From Agrobacterium cucumeris (GTDB lineage: Bacteria > Pseudomonadota > Alphaproteobacteria > Rhizobiales > Rhizobiaceae), in the NCBI RefSeq assembly GCF_030036535.1, contig NZ_CP080387.1, positions 372,001 through 436,000 on the forward strand: DNA of 64,000 nt, read 5' to 3'. Shown here piece by piece: positions 48,096 to 56,241 of this stretch. How positions within the stretch are numbered: the first letter of the stretch is position 1; each line of letters opens with the position of its first letter. The translations under genes and the position numbers were made by a program. A model generated the notes under the pieces. It ran no database searches. It saw nothing but the letters and a program-made list of their open reading frames with translations, and had not been told where the DNA came from.

Positions 48096-48235
48096 AAGCC
48101 CAACAAACGGGCCGTTTTTCCCGAACGGCAGGCTTTCCGAAAATGCCGCCGCATTTTTGGTTCGCGGCTCTATGGTTTTTTTAATACTTGCCCTGCATTG
48201 TGAGCGCGTTCACACAGGATTAACGAGATGCAGGA

Positions 48236-49588
48236 ATGAAACGGGCAGAACCGCAATCGTTGCAGGTCAGCCAGAACGAGCTGCAGGCCATGGCTTACAG
48301 CGATCCTCTGACGGGGCTCGGCAACCGTTACCGTCTGCGGGACAAGATCCGTATGCTGGCCAGCGAACGCTCCAGCGACCCCGCGCCGTTTACCGTCGGC
48401 ATCGCCAATATAGACGGTTTCAAACCCATCAACGATCTTTTCGGTGTTCAGGCGGGCGATGAAATCCTGTGTCAGGTCGCGCACCGGCTGAAGGCCTGCA
48501 TTCCCGATGGCGCGGTCGTGACGCGCCATGATGGCGACGAATTCGCCTTCGTGCTGCCGTTGGTGTTTGAGCGCACCGGTGCGGAGCGCATCGGCAACAT
48601 GATCAAGGACGTGCTCTCGGCCCCTTACGATCTCGGCGATCGTAACGTCCGGCTTTCCTCCTCTTTCGGTTTTGCCATCTATCCCTTTGCCGGCGATGAC
48701 TTCGAGGATCTGCTGAAAAGTGCCGAGACGGCGCTTTATCGCTCCAAGCGGCGCGGACGTGGTCAGATAACGGTCTATTCGCGCGAAATCGCGCAGGAAA
48801 TGAAGCGCGCCACCCAACTGGAACAGGCCTTGCGAAACGCCATCATCACCGATGCGATCGATGTGCATTTCCAGCCCATCGTCCGGTTGGAAGAGGCGAA
48901 GGTCATCGGCTTCGAGGCGCTGGCCCGCTGGAACGATCCCGATCTCGGCTTTGTTTCACCCGCCGTCTTCGTGCCGCTCGCCGAAGAACGGGGTTTCATC
49001 GACGCGCTGTCGGAAGCCCTGTTGCGAAAGGCGGCGGAAGCCGCCCTGTTCTGGCCGCGCGAGCTGTTTCTGTCCTTCAATTTGTCTTCCGCGCAATTGA
49101 TGGATCCGAGCACGGCGGACAATATTCTTTCCATTCTGGCCCGTGTCGGCCTCGATCCACACCGGCTGGAGCTTGAAATCACCGAAACGGCCGTCATGAC
49201 GTCCGCCGATACCGCGCAGCGCATCATCAGCGAATTGCAGAGTGCCGGTGTTCGCATTTCGCTCGATGATTTCGGCACCGGGCAGTCGAGCCTCGGCCGC
49301 CTGCGCGATTTCACCTTCGACAAGGTCAAGATCGACCGCGCCTTCGTCTCGCGCATCAGCAGCGACCGCCCTTCGGAACACATCATCAAGGCCATCGTCG
49401 CCATGTGTGACGGACTTGATCTTGAAGTGGTGGCCGAAGGCATCGAGGAGCGGGTGGAAGAGGAAAAGCTGCGCGCGCTTGGCTGCGCCATGGGGCAGGG
49501 TTATTTCTACGGCCGCCCCGCCGATGCCGCCGCGACCCAGCGATATCTGCACGAAAATTATCGGGAAATCCTGTCGGATATTCCCTGA
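48236..49588 (+). CDS. GGDEF-EAL domain protein
   Basis: 450 residues, no transmembrane segment. The GGDEF domain (about 20-175; DPLTGLGNRYRLRDKIR) has the signature as HDGDEF, first Gly replaced by Asp. The EAL domain (about 195-445) keeps IGFEALARWNDPDLG, NLSSAQLMD, ELEITETAVM, DDFGTGQSSL and EVVAEGIEE, so all metal and catalytic residues I can check are present. It is most likely a c-di-GMP phosphodiesterase; cyclase activity is doubtful. It follows the PAS/receiver gene. Confidence 0.9.
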   Translation: MKRAEPQSLQVSQNELQAMAYSDPLTGLGNRYRLRDKIRMLASERSSDPAPFTVGIANIDGFKPINDLFGVQAGDEILCQVAHRLKACIPDGAVVTRHDGDEFAFVLPLVFERTGAERIGNMIKDVLSAPYDLGDRNVRLSSSFGFAIYPFAGDDFEDLLKSAETALYRSKRRGRGQITVYSREIAQEMKRATQLEQALRNAIITDAIDVHFQPIVRLEEAKVIGFEALARWNDPDLGFVSPAVFVPLAEERGFIDALSEALLRKAAEAALFWPRELFLSFNLSSAQLMDPSTADNILSILARVGLDPHRLELEITETAVMTSADTAQRIISELQSAGVRISLDDFGTGQSSLGRLRDFTFDKVKIDRAFVSRISSDRPSEHIIKAIVAMCDGLDLEVVAEGIEERVEEEKLRALGCAMGQGYFYGRPADAAATQRYLHENYREILSDIP

Positions 49589-49635
49589 AAAGCAGGACGA
49601 CGGTGAATGTGAAGGGCGCGCGCATCCCACACTCA

Positions 49636-49664
49636 CTCATTCCTGTGACAGGCACAGGAATGAG
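49636..49664. repeat. Solo terminal hairpin of family A palindrome
   Basis: CTCATTCCTGTGACA followed by its inverse GGCACAGGAATGAG: only the end hairpin of the family A element, without core. It lies between the convergent GGDEF-EAL and SMP-30 genes and may act as a transcript end. Confidence 0.7.
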
Positions 49665-49687
49665 GAGAGGGCGGCATGCGCCTCGCT

Positions 49688-50576
49688 TCACAACCGGTAA
49701 AGCGGCTCGAACCTGCCCTTGACGTCGATACCGAGATCGAAGGTCAGGCCATGCTGCGGATTGGCGGCAAGGGCGTCCGCGTCCAGATTTTCCCGTGCGG
49801 AGGTGACGAGAAGGCGCGATGCGTCGGGGCCGATGAAGGCCGGGCATGTCGTCTGCCCCGCCGGCACCTCATATCGGGCGATGTGATTGCCGTCCGTATC
49901 GTAGCGATCGACAGCCCCGATGCCCCAGCGGGCATTCCAGATATGCCCTTCGGCATCGCAGACCGACCCGTCAATGCCACCTTCGACGCCGGCGGAATCG
50001 ATGAACACCTCGGCCCTGCCAGTGGGAAGGCCGGTCTCAGCGTCGAGCGGCACCCGCATCAGCTTGTTCACTTTGGTATCGACGTAATATCCCGTCGCGC
50101 CATCGGGTGAAAAGCAGATCGAGTTGGGGATGCTAACCTCGGCAAACAGTTTCGTCACGATACCTTTAGCAACGTGATAGATGCTGCCGGCGCCTGTCTC
50201 CGCCTTCCGGCCCATGGTGCCGATCCAGAGTGCGCCGCAGGGGTGCATGCGCCCGTCATTGGAACGGTTGCCGGGCAGGTCCTTTTCCAGTTCCGCATGC
50301 AATGTCAGCACGCCGGTTGCCGTATCCCGCAGGAAAAGCCCGTCATCGGAGGCGATCAACTGTTTATGTTCGCTGACCTTGGCCAGCGCGCTGCCCATGA
50401 AGGGCAGGGCGTACACCGTCTTGCGGCCGGAAGCGAAATGCAGCTCGTGCAACTCGCGCTCGACGATGTTGAACCACCAGGCGGTGCCGGTCGCAGGGTC
50501 GAAGGTCGGGCCTTCGCCAAGCATCATCGGCGTTTCGTCAAGCACATGTCCGGCAAAGGGAAAAACAGTTGCCAAG
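49688..50576 (-). CDS. SMP-30/gluconolactonase family lactonase
   Basis: About 295 residues. The start is taken as TTG at 50576: GGAGG lies 8 nt upstream and inside the end of the aldolase gene; the in-frame ATG at 50602 lacks this. The six-bladed propeller metal ligands are recognisable (LGEGPTFD with Glu, GNRSNDGRMHPCGALWIGTMG with Asn/Asp, GGIDGSVCDAEGHIWNARWG with Asp). It should hydrolyse a sugar lactone, galactonolactone by context, as last gene of the dgo-type operon. Confidence 0.88.
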
Positions 50577-50579
50577 CTC

Positions 50580-51209
50580 TTATCCTCCGATGGCTGCATC
50601 ATAGGCCGATAGCGTGACGGTAGCGCGCTCGCGCACCTCGGCCGCCGTCATGCCCGGCTTGTAGAGGCTGGTTCCAAGCCCGAAGGCGGTAATGCCGGCC
50701 GAGGTATATTCGGCGAAATTTTTGTCGGAAACGCCACCGACGGCGGCAATGATGAGGTCCTTCGGCAGGATCGTCCTGATAGCATTGATGCCGGCCGGGC
50801 CGATAATGCTGGCGGGAAAGAACTTCAGCCCCGTCGCCCCGGCCTTTGCGGCCACCAGCGCTTCGGTGGGCGTGAGAACGCCGGGCATCGTCACCATGCC
50901 CTTGACGCGTGCGGCGATGATCACTTCGGCATCGGCATTGGGGCTGACCATCAGCTTGCCGCCGGCGGCATCCAGTGCCTCCACGTCTTCTACGCTGAGC
51001 ACCGTGCCGGCGCCGATCAGGCAATCGGCAGGCGCCATCTTCGCGGCGATTTCGATCGAGCGGAACGGATCGGGCGAATTGAGCGGGATTTCGATGGCGC
51101 GGAAGCCGGTCTCGATCAGTGCGCCGACAACGCCTTCGGTTTCCTCGGGTTTCAGACCGCGCAGAATGGCGATCAGCGGATATTTCATGGCAGGGAAGGG
51201 GATACGCAT
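50580..51209 (-). CDS. dgoA: 2-dehydro-3-deoxy-6-phosphogalactonate aldolase
   Basis: 209 residues, class I KDPG/KDPGal aldolase. YPLIAILRGLKPEE, the Glu in GFRAIEIPLNSP, CLIGAGTVLS and the Schiff-base Lys (~129) in GATGLKFFPASI are in place. It splits KDPGal into pyruvate and glyceraldehyde-3-phosphate. The start at 51209 has AGAAAG upstream; a second ATG at 51188 does not. It is 14 bp after dgoK. Confidence 0.92.
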   Translation of the reverse strand: MRIPFPAMKYPLIAILRGLKPEETEGVVGALIETGFRAIEIPLNSPDPFRSIEIAAKMAPADCLIGAGTVLSVEDVEALDAAGGKLMVSPNADAEVIIAARVKGMVTMPGVLTPTEALVAAKAGATGLKFFPASIIGPAGINAIRTILPKDLIIAAVGGVSDKNFAEYTSAGITAFGLGTSLYKPGMTAAEVRERATVTLSAYDAAIGG

Positions 51210-51223
51210 GGTGGGTCTTTCTT

Positions 51224-52138
51224 TTATGACCAGATGGTATTGGCGGCGGCCAGCAATCCGCGCCGCACGGCCTCGTCTGCATCGATGACCGTATATTGGA
51301 TATCAAGGGCCGTGAAGGCGCCTTCGTAAAGCGCACCGAGCGCGCCGGAGCCGATCAGCACGACAGGCGTGTCCCGCCGCGCATTGGAATGCGCGCCGGC
51401 AATTTCCAGCCCGATCATGATGCCGGAAAGCTTGGCCTTGGCATCGGTCGCGGTGAGGCCATGCAGCAATTGCCCGGAGCGCAGGGTAAACAGCCGGTTG
51501 GTGGCGAGTTGCGGATTGGCGTAGATGTCGCGCACGGCGGCCCTGAAAGTCTCGTGTTCACCGGTGAAGGCATCAGCTTCGGCCACCGCATGCGAAAGGA
51601 TCGTCTGCCTGGAGATGACTTCGAACAGTTCGCCGGTCATGAAGGTGGCAAAGCCGGTCACGTCACCGCCTTTGACCGTCACCCATTTGGAATGCGTGCC
51701 CGGCATGCAGACCAGCTTTTCACCGGCATCAGCGGAGGCGAGTGCGCCGAGCAACTGTGTTTCTTCACCGCGCATCACGTCGGGTGCATTTTTATCCCGT
51801 TGCGCCAACCCCGGCAGAATGCGGACATCCCGCGCCTGACCCGGCACGCGGACCGCGCCGTCAAGAACCGCTGAAAGCGATGCCGGCACGTCGATGTAAC
51901 CCGCCTCGACCCAGCCTTGCCGGGCGCCTGCCATGCCGCAGACCAGAACCGGCAGATTGTCAGGTGCGCCGATGGCATCAAGATGCGATTGCAGCACCTC
52001 GGCAAAGCCGGTGCGCATGGCGGTCGTCATGCCTTCCGCGCTTCTGCGCTCAGCCAGAACAGCGCCAGAACGGCTCAGAAGCCAGAGCCGGAAACTGGTC
52101 GTGCCCCAGTCGACGGCGATAAAAGCGGGTTCGGACAT
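51224..52138 (-). CDS. dgoK: 2-dehydro-3-deoxygalactonokinase
   Basis: 304 residues from the ATG at 52138 (MSEPAFIAVDWGTTSFRLWLLS), which overlaps the SDR stop (TAATG). The ASKHA-type phosphate loop VDWGTTSFRLW and the CMPGTHSKWVTVKGG block identify DgoK. It phosphorylates 2-keto-3-deoxygalactonate. It is coupled to the SDR gene upstream and followed by dgoA. Confidence 0.92.
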   Translation of the reverse strand: MSEPAFIAVDWGTTSFRLWLLSRSGAVLAERRSAEGMTTAMRTGFAEVLQSHLDAIGAPDNLPVLVCGMAGARQGWVEAGYIDVPASLSAVLDGAVRVPGQARDVRILPGLAQRDKNAPDVMRGEETQLLGALASADAGEKLVCMPGTHSKWVTVKGGDVTGFATFMTGELFEVISRQTILSHAVAEADAFTGEHETFRAAVRDIYANPQLATNRLFTLRSGQLLHGLTATDAKAKLSGIMIGLEIAGAHSNARRDTPVVLIGSGALGALYEGAFTALDIQYTVIDADEAVRRGLLAAANTIWS

Positions 52139-52908
52139 TATAGAAGGCCTCCGTCTACGATTATGGATTGCGCCGTGATGGCGCTTGATGCTGAGGATGC
52201 GAGAAACAGGCTCGGCCCGGCCAGATCGGCGGCGACGAGCGTGCGCTTGAGACATTGCCGCGCCGTGGTTGCGGCGATGCCGTCGTCGGTCAGCCACAGG
52301 TCTTTCTGCCGCTCCGTGACGATCATGCCGGGCAGCAGCGTGTTGACGCGGATATTGTCAGGTCCCAGCCTGCCGGCAAGGCTCTTCGTCAGTCCGATAA
52401 TGCCGGCCTTTGCCGCCGCATAGGAGGGTAGTTCACCCATGTTCAGCAGAAATGAGATGGATGAAAAATTGACGATGGATGCATCCTTCGCCTGTCTGAG
52501 ATAGGGCAGCGCGGCCTGAACGGTGAAGAACATCTGCTTGAGATTGACGGCCTGATTGGCGTCCCAATAGGCTTCCGTCACCGTGTCGATGTCGTGTCGG
52601 TCATCCCAGGCGGCATTGTTGACCAAAACCTTGATGCCGCCGGTAGCGGAGGCTGCCGCATCCACCGTCCGCCCGATTGCGGGAATGTCGCTCAAGTCGG
52701 TCTTGAAAAAATGCACCGGATGGGGAGCCGCCCCTGCGAGCCGCTGCACAAGTGCGGCGCTCGGCTCCTCGGCGATGTCTATGAAGGCGACCTTCGCCCC
52801 CTGCATCGCGAAGGCTTCCACCAGCGATGCCCCAATGCCGGAGCCGCCGCCGGTAATGAGCACGCCCGCATCCTTGAGGTCGGGAAATTGGGCTTGCGTC
52901 ATCGACAT
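52138..52908 (-). CDS. Short-chain dehydrogenase/reductase (galactose/galactonate pathway)
   Basis: About 256 residues. NAD(P)-binding TGGGSGIGASL near residues 15-26, NNAAWDD, and the catalytic Ser/Tyr/Lys in FSSISF and SYAAAKAG are all present. ATG 52908 is preferred (GGATGAG just upstream); 52920 would add four residues. It is first gene of the operon dehydrogenase-dgoK-dgoA-lactonase, so it probably oxidises D-galactose or a related sugar to its lactone. Confidence 0.85.
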   Translation of the reverse strand: MSMTQAQFPDLKDAGVLITGGGSGIGASLVEAFAMQGAKVAFIDIAEEPSAALVQRLAGAAPHPVHFFKTDLSDIPAIGRTVDAAASATGGIKVLVNNAAWDDRHDIDTVTEAYWDANQAVNLKQMFFTVQAALPYLRQAKDASIVNFSSISFLLNMGELPSYAAAKAGIIGLTKSLAGRLGPDNIRVNTLLPGMIVTERQKDLWLTDDGIAATTARQCLKRTLVAADLAGPSLFLASSASSAITAQSIIVDGGLL

Positions 52909-52932
52909 CGTCTCATCCATGAGGGCTTGATT

Positions 52933-52949
52933 GTTCCAATATATGGAAC
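52933..52949. promoter_or_regulatory. Probable IclR-type operator
   Basis: Inverted repeat GTTCCA-ATATA-TGGAAC in the gap between the divergent sugar operon and the IclR gene, with a second half-site ATGGAAT at 52963-52969. The position, 25 bp upstream of the first dehydrogenase start, suits repression. Confidence 0.65.
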
Positions 52950-52990
52950 TAGATTTTACTAAATGGAATTATTCTCTTGGCGTCACACTT

Positions 52991-53860
52991 ATGTCAAGGC
53001 AGATGACGGTGGATGTTGCCATGCCCGATAATAAAACCCCCAATGCCCAACAGCATGAGCCTGTTCCCGGTCGCGCCCGAAAAACAGAAAGCGAGACCGG
53101 CACGCTCGGGAAGGCCGTCTCGCTTCTGGAGCTTATCGCCTCTGCGGAAAAACCGATGCGTTTTACCGATGTGGTCGAGGCGAGTGGCCAGCCGCGCGGC
53201 ACGGTCCACCGCCAGCTCGCCCATCTTCTTGCCGAAGGCCTGATCGACCATGCCAACGACCAGACCTATGCTGTCGGCCTGAGATTGTTGCAATTTGCGG
53301 CCAAAGCCTGGAGCGGCAATGATCTGCGCAGCGTCGCTGCGCCGCATCTGGCGGCGTTGCAGGAGGTGACGCAGGAATCCGTGCATCTCGCCGTTCTGAA
53401 TGGCGGGCAGGTCACCTATCTCGACAAGATCGAGGGCAGACATACCCTGCGCATGCATTCGCAGGTCGGCAAGACCTCGCCCGCCTATTGCACGGGCGTT
53501 GGCAAGGCGGCGCTGTCCCTGCTGTCTGCTGATGCGCTCGCAAACCTCGCCACCGGGCTGGAGTTCCACCGCTTTACGGAAAACACGATCATAACGCCGG
53601 AGGCGCTGGTAACGGATGTGTCGGCCATCCGCGTGCAAGGTTACGGTTTCGACCTTCAGGAACACGAGATCGGCATTCATTGCGCCGCCGCGCCGGTCCA
53701 TGCGCCGGGACGCAGTTTCCTTGCGGCGATTTCCGTCACCGGCCCCGCCTATAGGGTGGATGTGGAACAGCTTTACAAATGGGCGCCGCTGGTGCGCGAA
53801 ACCGCTGATAAAATTTCGGCGGAGCTTGCCTGCCGATTATCGCCGGTTGCCGATGGTTGA
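52991..53860 (+). CDS. IclR-family transcriptional regulator
   Basis: About 289 residues. The N-terminal winged helix has LGKAVSLLELIASAEKPMRFTDVVEASGQPRGTVHRQLAHLLAEGL, and the IclR effector domain follows with HSQVGKTSPAYCTGVGKAALSLL and DLQEHEIGIHCAAAPVHAPGR. The start is uncertain: ATG 52991, 53003 or 53021; frames farther upstream would overlap the operator. It is divergent from the galactonate operon and is its likely local repressor. Confidence 0.87.
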   Translation: MSRQMTVDVAMPDNKTPNAQQHEPVPGRARKTESETGTLGKAVSLLELIASAEKPMRFTDVVEASGQPRGTVHRQLAHLLAEGLIDHANDQTYAVGLRLLQFAAKAWSGNDLRSVAAPHLAALQEVTQESVHLAVLNGGQVTYLDKIEGRHTLRMHSQVGKTSPAYCTGVGKAALSLLSADALANLATGLEFHRFTENTIITPEALVTDVSAIRVQGYGFDLQEHEIGIHCAAAPVHAPGRSFLAAISVTGPAYRVDVEQLYKWAPLVRETADKISAELACRLSPVADG

Positions 53861-54069
53861 GGAAAAAAGTGGCGCTGCTCCGTCGATTTTCGCGACCTGG
53901 TAGACGGGTCTGGCGTCAAATTGCGTGAGTTAAATCTTATTTTCGACTATTCTGAATTAAGTTTTCAACTTTTGTTTGCATGAATCATTTTGGTGAGTAA
54001 CATCCCCGGCAATTTCCGGGCAAAGGTGGCCTTTGCGGTGGTATTTCTCATTCTCGAAGAACAGCTTTT

Positions 54070-54810
54070 ATGCAGAAAACAGAGACGGCCGCCGTTCAGG
54101 CGATTGGTGTTGATTGCGTTCGCGAGATCGCCGGTCTGAACACGCAATTCGACATATTCCGGTTCTTGAAACGGTTGACGGAGGCCTGGGAGTTCAGGGC
54201 CTTCATGGTGCTTGACCTGTCATCCGAACTGGCGAGCGAGCTGTCGCAATATACCATCATCACCAGCTGGCCGGCCGAGCTTCTGCAGCGTTACGACGAA
54301 GAGGGCATGCTGCAGAACAGCAAGGTGATGGCGCAGCTCAAAAAATCGACGGTACCCTTTTCCGTTGCCATGGATTTCCTGGATGGAGGCAACGAACCGA
54401 TCGCCAAAAAGAACGTGATCGGCCTGTTCGAGCGATTTGAGATGATCAACTCCGTTTGGTTTCCCGTTCACGATATCACCACCACCCGGGGCGCGGTGTC
54501 TTTCTCCGGCAACAAGACGATCTTGCCGGCAAGCCGGCTGGCGGAACTGTTTTACATTTCCAGCCATGTCTTTGCCCGGCTATCGGAAATCCGTCGTCTT
54601 GATCTCAGGGTTCCCGAAACATTGAGCGAGCGCGAGATCGACTGTCTGAACTGGACGGCGGCCGGAAAAACCAGCGCCGAAATCGCTGAAATCATGATGT
54701 TGTCGGAACATACGATCAATCATTACCTCAACCGCGCGACGAAAAAACTCGACACGGTCAACCGCACCCAGGCCGTCGCCAAGGCGCTGCGGGTAGGTTT
54801 GATAAAATAG
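54070..54810 (+). CDS. LuxR-family regulator with autoinducer-binding-like domain
   Basis: 246 residues. The C-terminal helix-turn-helix is clear (LSEREIDCLNWTAAGKTSAEIAEIMMLSEHTINHYLNRATKKL). The N-terminal half (~1-170) resembles the acyl-homoserine-lactone-binding fold (ITSWPAELLQRYDEEGMLQNSKVM), but the pocket Asp-Pro of LuxR/TraR reads Asn-Ser here, so ligand binding may be lost or changed. No luxI-type gene is in the window. It is followed by the NMT1/NasS-like gene 78 bp downstream. Confidence 0.85.
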   Translation: MQKTETAAVQAIGVDCVREIAGLNTQFDIFRFLKRLTEAWEFRAFMVLDLSSELASELSQYTIITSWPAELLQRYDEEGMLQNSKVMAQLKKSTVPFSVAMDFLDGGNEPIAKKNVIGLFERFEMINSVWFPVHDITTTRGAVSFSGNKTILPASRLAELFYISSHVFARLSEIRRLDLRVPETLSEREIDCLNWTAAGKTSAEIAEIMMLSEHTINHYLNRATKKLDTVNRTQAVAKALRVGLIK

Positions 54811-54888
54811 CGAAATCATAATTTTATCATTGTGATAAACCCTGTCCTGGGCGATCCTTCTTTCGAATCACCGGAAAGGAGAAATCGT

Positions 54889-56112
54889 TTGCCGGAGCGG
54901 CATAAGGTAAAAGCGGGATTTTCTCCGACTGTCGATTGCGCCGTGCTGATAGTCGCTGCCGAAAAAGGCTTTGCTGCCGATGAAGGCATAGAACTGCAAC
55001 TCGTCCGAAAACAATCCGCACGCGCTGTCTTGACCGCGCTTGCCGAGGATGAGGTTCACATCGCCCATCTGCCCGCGCCGGTGCCGGTCGGTTCCGCAGT
55101 TGGCCTTGATGAGCTGCCGGCCGATATTATCGGCGTTTTCACGCTTTCCCTCGGCGGATCGGCAACCACCGTTTCGCACGAATTTTACGACGAGCTTTAC
55201 CGTGAAGGTTTGAAGCTTCCGGACCCCGCGGCCTTCGGGCGGGCCATGGCCCGCGTCTGCGCGGCGCGCCGTGCTGCAGGTAAAAACCCGCCGGTCTTTG
55301 CGGTCGAGGATATCGTGTCCACACCGTTTTATATGTTGCGTTATCTGCTTGGAAGCTGCGGTGTGCTGCTCGGCCGGGACATGGAAATCGTCGAAGCCCT
55401 GCCGAAAGCCATGCCCGGCCTGCTGGAAAACGGCAAGGTCGATGCGCTCTGTACCGCCGAACCGGCGGGCAGCGCCGTGGTGCTGGGCGGCGCCGGGCGG
55501 ATTGTCACGACCGGGGCGCTGATCTGGCAAAATGCGCCGGAAAAGATACTGGCCGGCAAGCGGCAGTGGACTGAGGAAAACGCCACCCTGCTGGAAGGGC
55601 TGCTGCGAGCGCTCTACCGCGCCGGCGAATGGTGCGCCAATTCCGCCAATATCGAGGAACTGACGGGCATCCTCGCCGCCCCTCATTATATGGACGAGAA
55701 CGGCGAGTTCCTGCTGCCGGCGCTGACGGGCTATATTTCCACTTCGCAGAGGGACATGCGGCGTTTTCAGGAGTTTTTCGTGACCAGCGCCAAGGCCGCA
55801 AATTTTCCGTGGCAGAGCCAGGCGCTTTGGTTCTTCAGCCAGATGTTGCGTTGGGGCGAGGTTCCCGCCGAATGTCGGTTCGACGCGGCCGTGGTGGAGG
55901 CCGCGCGCAACGCTTATCGGCCGGATATTTTCCGCAAGGCGATGAAGCCGCTTTTCGTGCCGGTGCCGGGCGCCAATCTGAAACTCGAAGGCACGCTCAG
56001 GGAGCAGGTGCATGTCGGCGCGTCGCGCACGGGCCTCGTCCTTGGCCCGGACTGTTTTTTTGACGGCCGGGTCTTTGATCCTGAAACGCTCGATATGGAC
56101 GACGAAATCTGA
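54889..56112 (+). CDS. Cytoplasmic NMT1/NasS-like ligand-binding protein
   Basis: About 407 residues from TTG 54889, chosen because AAAGGAG ends 7 nt upstream; the ATG at 54832 has no such site. It has the type II periplasmic-binding fold of nitrate/sulfonate/THI5 proteins (KAGFSPTVDCAVLIVAAEKGFAADEGIELQLV). No signal peptide or lipobox is visible, so it is probably cytoplasmic, as NasS is. C-terminal stretches (HYMDENGEFLLPALTGYISTSQRDMRRFQEFFV) match the NrtA/NasS branch. No permease or ATPase genes accompany it. It may be a sensor working with the LuxR protein upstream. Confidence 0.8.
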   Translation: MPERHKVKAGFSPTVDCAVLIVAAEKGFAADEGIELQLVRKQSARAVLTALAEDEVHIAHLPAPVPVGSAVGLDELPADIIGVFTLSLGGSATTVSHEFYDELYREGLKLPDPAAFGRAMARVCAARRAAGKNPPVFAVEDIVSTPFYMLRYLLGSCGVLLGRDMEIVEALPKAMPGLLENGKVDALCTAEPAGSAVVLGGAGRIVTTGALIWQNAPEKILAGKRQWTEENATLLEGLLRALYRAGEWCANSANIEELTGILAAPHYMDENGEFLLPALTGYISTSQRDMRRFQEFFVTSAKAANFPWQSQALWFFSQMLRWGEVPAECRFDAAVVEAARNAYRPDIFRKAMKPLFVPVPGANLKLEGTLREQVHVGASRTGLVLGPDCFFDGRVFDPETLDMDDEI

Positions 56113-56241
56113 AATGGCAGCGGTTAATCGTCGCTAATCTCTCCTGTTTGCGCTTTGGCATTGGCGAAGCGCTCCCGCTTGTCTATGGATGGCGCGGAAG
56201 AGTGCCCATATCCAGCCGGACCACGTTTACGGAGTAAGACA

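Noticed and set aside
54070..54810. Interpretation as a functional TraR/LuxR quorum-sensing receptor with a local synthase
   Set aside because: No luxI-type gene is in the window and a key pocket residue seems changed, so only a LuxR solo is supported.
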